A DNA stretch of 64,000 nucleotides from Atrina japonica (taxonomy: Eukaryota; Mollusca; Bivalvia; Pterioida; Pinnidae), in NCBI GenBank assembly GCA_030159075.1, contig BROG01000138.1:1028501-1092500 (forward strand), in the 5' to 3' direction. Numbering within the stretch: position 1 is the stretch's first letter; every line of letters starts with the position of its first letter. Below are positions 1-64,000 of the stretch, piece by piece. The position numbers were made by a program, and so were the translations under genes. The notes under the pieces are model-generated. The model saw only the letters and a program-made list of their open reading frames with translations, was not told the origin of the DNA and did not search any database.

Positions 1-502
1 ATGTTCTTTTACTCTAACAGAAAATCATCACTCACATTTATCCATGACAGGTTTTAATGGTTTAAAAACCTAATTTCAAGATTTTAAATGAACCAAAGTA
101 TAAATAAATATCAACCCAACTCTCATCTATTTATTAAATCCCTAAAATTTGGTTTGAGAGTTGTAAAAGTTTAAGCTATGTCACCAGTACAACAAGTCCA
201 GCACATTTTTAAAGCTATAGAACTAAATGACATCATGATTATTCTAAAAAGATTTCTTCACATTTACTGTTCCATATAAGGGCAATAGATCAAAAGCAAT
301 GCTGCACACCACAAAAATAAATTCTCAAATCTTAGAATATTACTCTTACAATTTGGCTAAAATTGAAAGTTGTAAATTTCTTTGGTTTGAGTATTTCTTA
401 TTGCAGTTGTATGGTGCTGGACAAAGATATGTTAATTCAATCTCTAACAAATTCTGAATATAAGGTAAAAGTTATACTGTGCAAAATATTTTGATGAAAT
501 AC
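1..502 (-). other. Intron sequence, 3' side of exon 61
   Basis: AT-rich non-coding sequence. I see no coding match to the missing dynein C-terminus and no repeat that I recognise. Confidence 0.7.
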
Positions 503-62108
<61,606 letters not shown>

Positions 62109-62199
62109 CTACAAAAAGAATATTAATAGTAAAACATCAAGTTTGAAAGTATAAAGATTATCTCACTGGTACATGAATATATAAAATGGTGAGTACAGG

Positions 62200-62830
62200 C
62201 TAAAAGCTCTATTTTAACAAATCAGTGTGAACGTTCAGCTCTAATTAAATGGATGATTGTGGGCTATAAGCTTTACTTTAACAGGTGAGTGTGGGCTATA
62301 GGTGAGTGTGGGCTATAAGTTCTACTTTTTATCAGGGTGTAAACTTTTAGCTCTTCTTTAACAGGTGAGTGTGGACAGTGTAAGCTCTACTTTAACAGGT
62401 GAGTGTGGGCTATAAGCTCTACTTTTTAAAAGGTGAATGTGGGCTATAGGTGAGTGTGGGCTATAAGCTCTACTTTAACAGGTGAGTGTGGGCTATAGGT
62501 GAGTGTGGACTATAAGTTCTACTTTTTATCAGGGTGTAAACTTTTAGCTCTTCTTTAACAGGTGAGTGTGGACAGTGTAAGCTCTACTTTAACAGGTGAG
62601 TGTGGGCTATACATTGTAAGCTCTACTTTAACAGGTGAGTGTGGACTATAAGCTCTACTTTAACAGGTGAGTGTGGAGAGTGTAAGCTCTGCTTTAACAG
62701 GTGAGTGTGGGCTATACGCACTACCTTAACAGGGGAGTGTGGGTTATAAGCTCTACTTTACAGGTGAGTGTGGGCTTTAAGCTCTATTTTAACAGGTGAG
62801 TGTGGACTTTATAGAGCCATTAGCTATGTT
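62200..62830. repeat. Minisatellite, about 32 bp unit
   Basis: The unit is aacaggtgagtgtgggctat followed by aagctctacttt, in about 18 copies of varied length. CAG|GTGAGT is a perfect 5' splice site on the plus strand, opposite to the gene. Confidence 0.88.
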
Positions 62831-63817
62831 TACAAAAAAAAATTATATGTATTTCATTTTTTACTACTTAGATTGATATACAATAACAAATATATATATA
62901 CAGGCATAGAAATTCTCATATTCCTATATATTTAGTATTTGATGTTTATCAATGTGACCAGTGTTCGATCTTCACATTGGACACAAGAATATTTGAGATG
63001 GTATGTGGTCACCAGTTAGGGGGGCGCTTGCCAGTTTTCTCCGGGTACTTCAGTTTTCTCCCACTGAAAGAACCTCCCCTAACACCAACAACCAAGGCAT
63101 TAATATAAGTTGTACTTGAGTTGAAAAATAAAGTTGATATTTATATTGTAAGTTGTATATACATACTAGAGTAAACATACAAAATATTTACATCCAGACT
63201 AAGAAATCAATGGTACAAGTTGGCTTATTATGATAGGAACCATACTGTTCTTTGGAAACCAAACAAACATACACTGTAGAATTATCTAAGATTTACACAA
63301 ATTGGAGATAAGATCTCAATCTCTCTTTTCATATTGGCTATAGAAATTGGTCTGCTCATTGTGTTTACACAAACAAAGTATTAGATCCAAAATTTCATCA
63401 AACTGGATGACGGAAAAAAAATCAATACCCCTTCAGTTAAGTAAAGAGGCCGAGGTACTCCGACTTATTATATATATATATATACAAACATAGACATGTA
63501 GTGCAGGCCTTATCAGAGATTTGGCATTTACATTAATATATTTGTGTTTGTATTTATCACTGTTGGATATCAAAGTCATAAAACACAATTACAATTACAT
63601 TTTGTGTAAAAAAGAAAAATGTGTCATATTAATAGCTTTGGTCTGAATATACCTGTATAAAACCTGTATTTACAATGCAAGTGTTTTATTATTTTCACCT
63701 GTAGAACAGATTTTGAGATAAAGTTAGGATCAATATTATAGTCCAGATTTTGGGACTACTTTTAAAATATTAAATTGATATTGAAGTGTAATAAACATTT
63801 GTTTGTTAGTTTGTTTG

Positions 63818-64000
63818 TTTATTTTTAACGTCCCATTCAAGAATCTCTCACTCATATAGAGACATCACGAAATGCTGGTGAAGGGCTTCAAATTTTTGGC
63901 CTATGCTCGGCACTTATGGCCATTGAGCAGTAAGGGTTCTTTAACGTGCCGACACATACTGTGAAAAGGGGCCTCAGTTTTTACTGTCTCATTCAAAGGA
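63818..64000 (-). mobile_element. tRNA-derived SINE, family B (cut by window end)
   Basis: It has the same tail and body as 29096-29375 (taacgtcccattcaagaatc, gctggtgaagggcttcaaat). The tRNA-like head would lie beyond 64000. Confidence 0.78.

Larger units (their letters stand above)
62109..64000 (-). other. Partial intron upstream of exon 1
   Basis: It contains a minisatellite (62200-62830), a fragment with gttttctccgggtacttcag near 63037 that resembles a dispersed invertebrate repeat, and a SINE cut by the window end. The first coding exon was not found. Confidence 0.7.

Noticed and set aside
1..502. C-terminal exon of the dynein gene
   Set aside because: No translated match to the conserved final region; only intron sequence is visible.
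62109..64000. First coding exon of the dynein gene
   Set aside because: I searched the minus strand for the family's short initial exon and found no acceptable match with a donor in phase 0.

Overview
The window is animal (metazoan) nuclear DNA and looks like a lophotrochozoan, most likely a bivalve mollusc. The organism call is inference. It rests on AT-rich introns with GT-AG boundaries, tRNA-derived SINEs whose tails read like those common in molluscan genomes, many small palindromic (MITE-like) elements that begin TACAGTRRAACC, and abundant minisatellites.

I find one gene. It lies on the minus strand and fills the whole window: an axonemal outer-arm dynein heavy chain of the DNAH5/DNAH8 type (Chlamydomonas gamma-chain type). 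I placed 62 coding exons between 62108 (5' side) and 503 (3' side), covering about 4,440 codons, with one pair of alternative exons counted once. Splice phases agree across every junction except one uncertain junction (exon 16 to exon 17), and one junction (exon 10) has a damaged donor. Both ends are missing: the first coding exon (about 20 residues) lies beyond 64000, and the last 130 or so residues lie before position 1.

Layout from the 5' end. 62108-59058 holds the first two exons, in repeat-rich DNA. An 8.4 kb intron (50607-59058) follows. 50607-41582 holds the N-terminal tail (DHC_N1-type). 40134-37143 holds a charged, serine-rich stretch and the end of the tail. 36484-28733 holds the linker (DHC_N2-type). 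28027-26409 is AAA1, the main ATPase, with 26169 near its end. 26169-24544 is AAA2, 24083-21418 AAA3, and 20858-19802 the alternative exon pair. 16302-13358 is AAA4, 12975-10153 the stalk and microtubule-binding domain, and 9644-503 AAA5, AAA6 and the C-terminal region.

The most interesting observations are three. First, a tandem pair of homologous, phase-matched exons (19802-19927 and 20736-20858) encodes the same AAA3-AAA4 segment and looks like a mutually exclusive splicing choice. Second, in at least six introns the tandem repeats are copies of the adjoining exon edge, so functional-looking 5' or 3' splice sites are multiplied many times beside the real one. Third, in one such array (44063-44850) the exon-proximal donor is itself damaged, either by assembly error or by real decay. 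The rest of the window is introns with SINEs, MITEs and minisatellites. I see no second protein-coding gene, no rRNA gene, no CRISPR array and no viral sequence.
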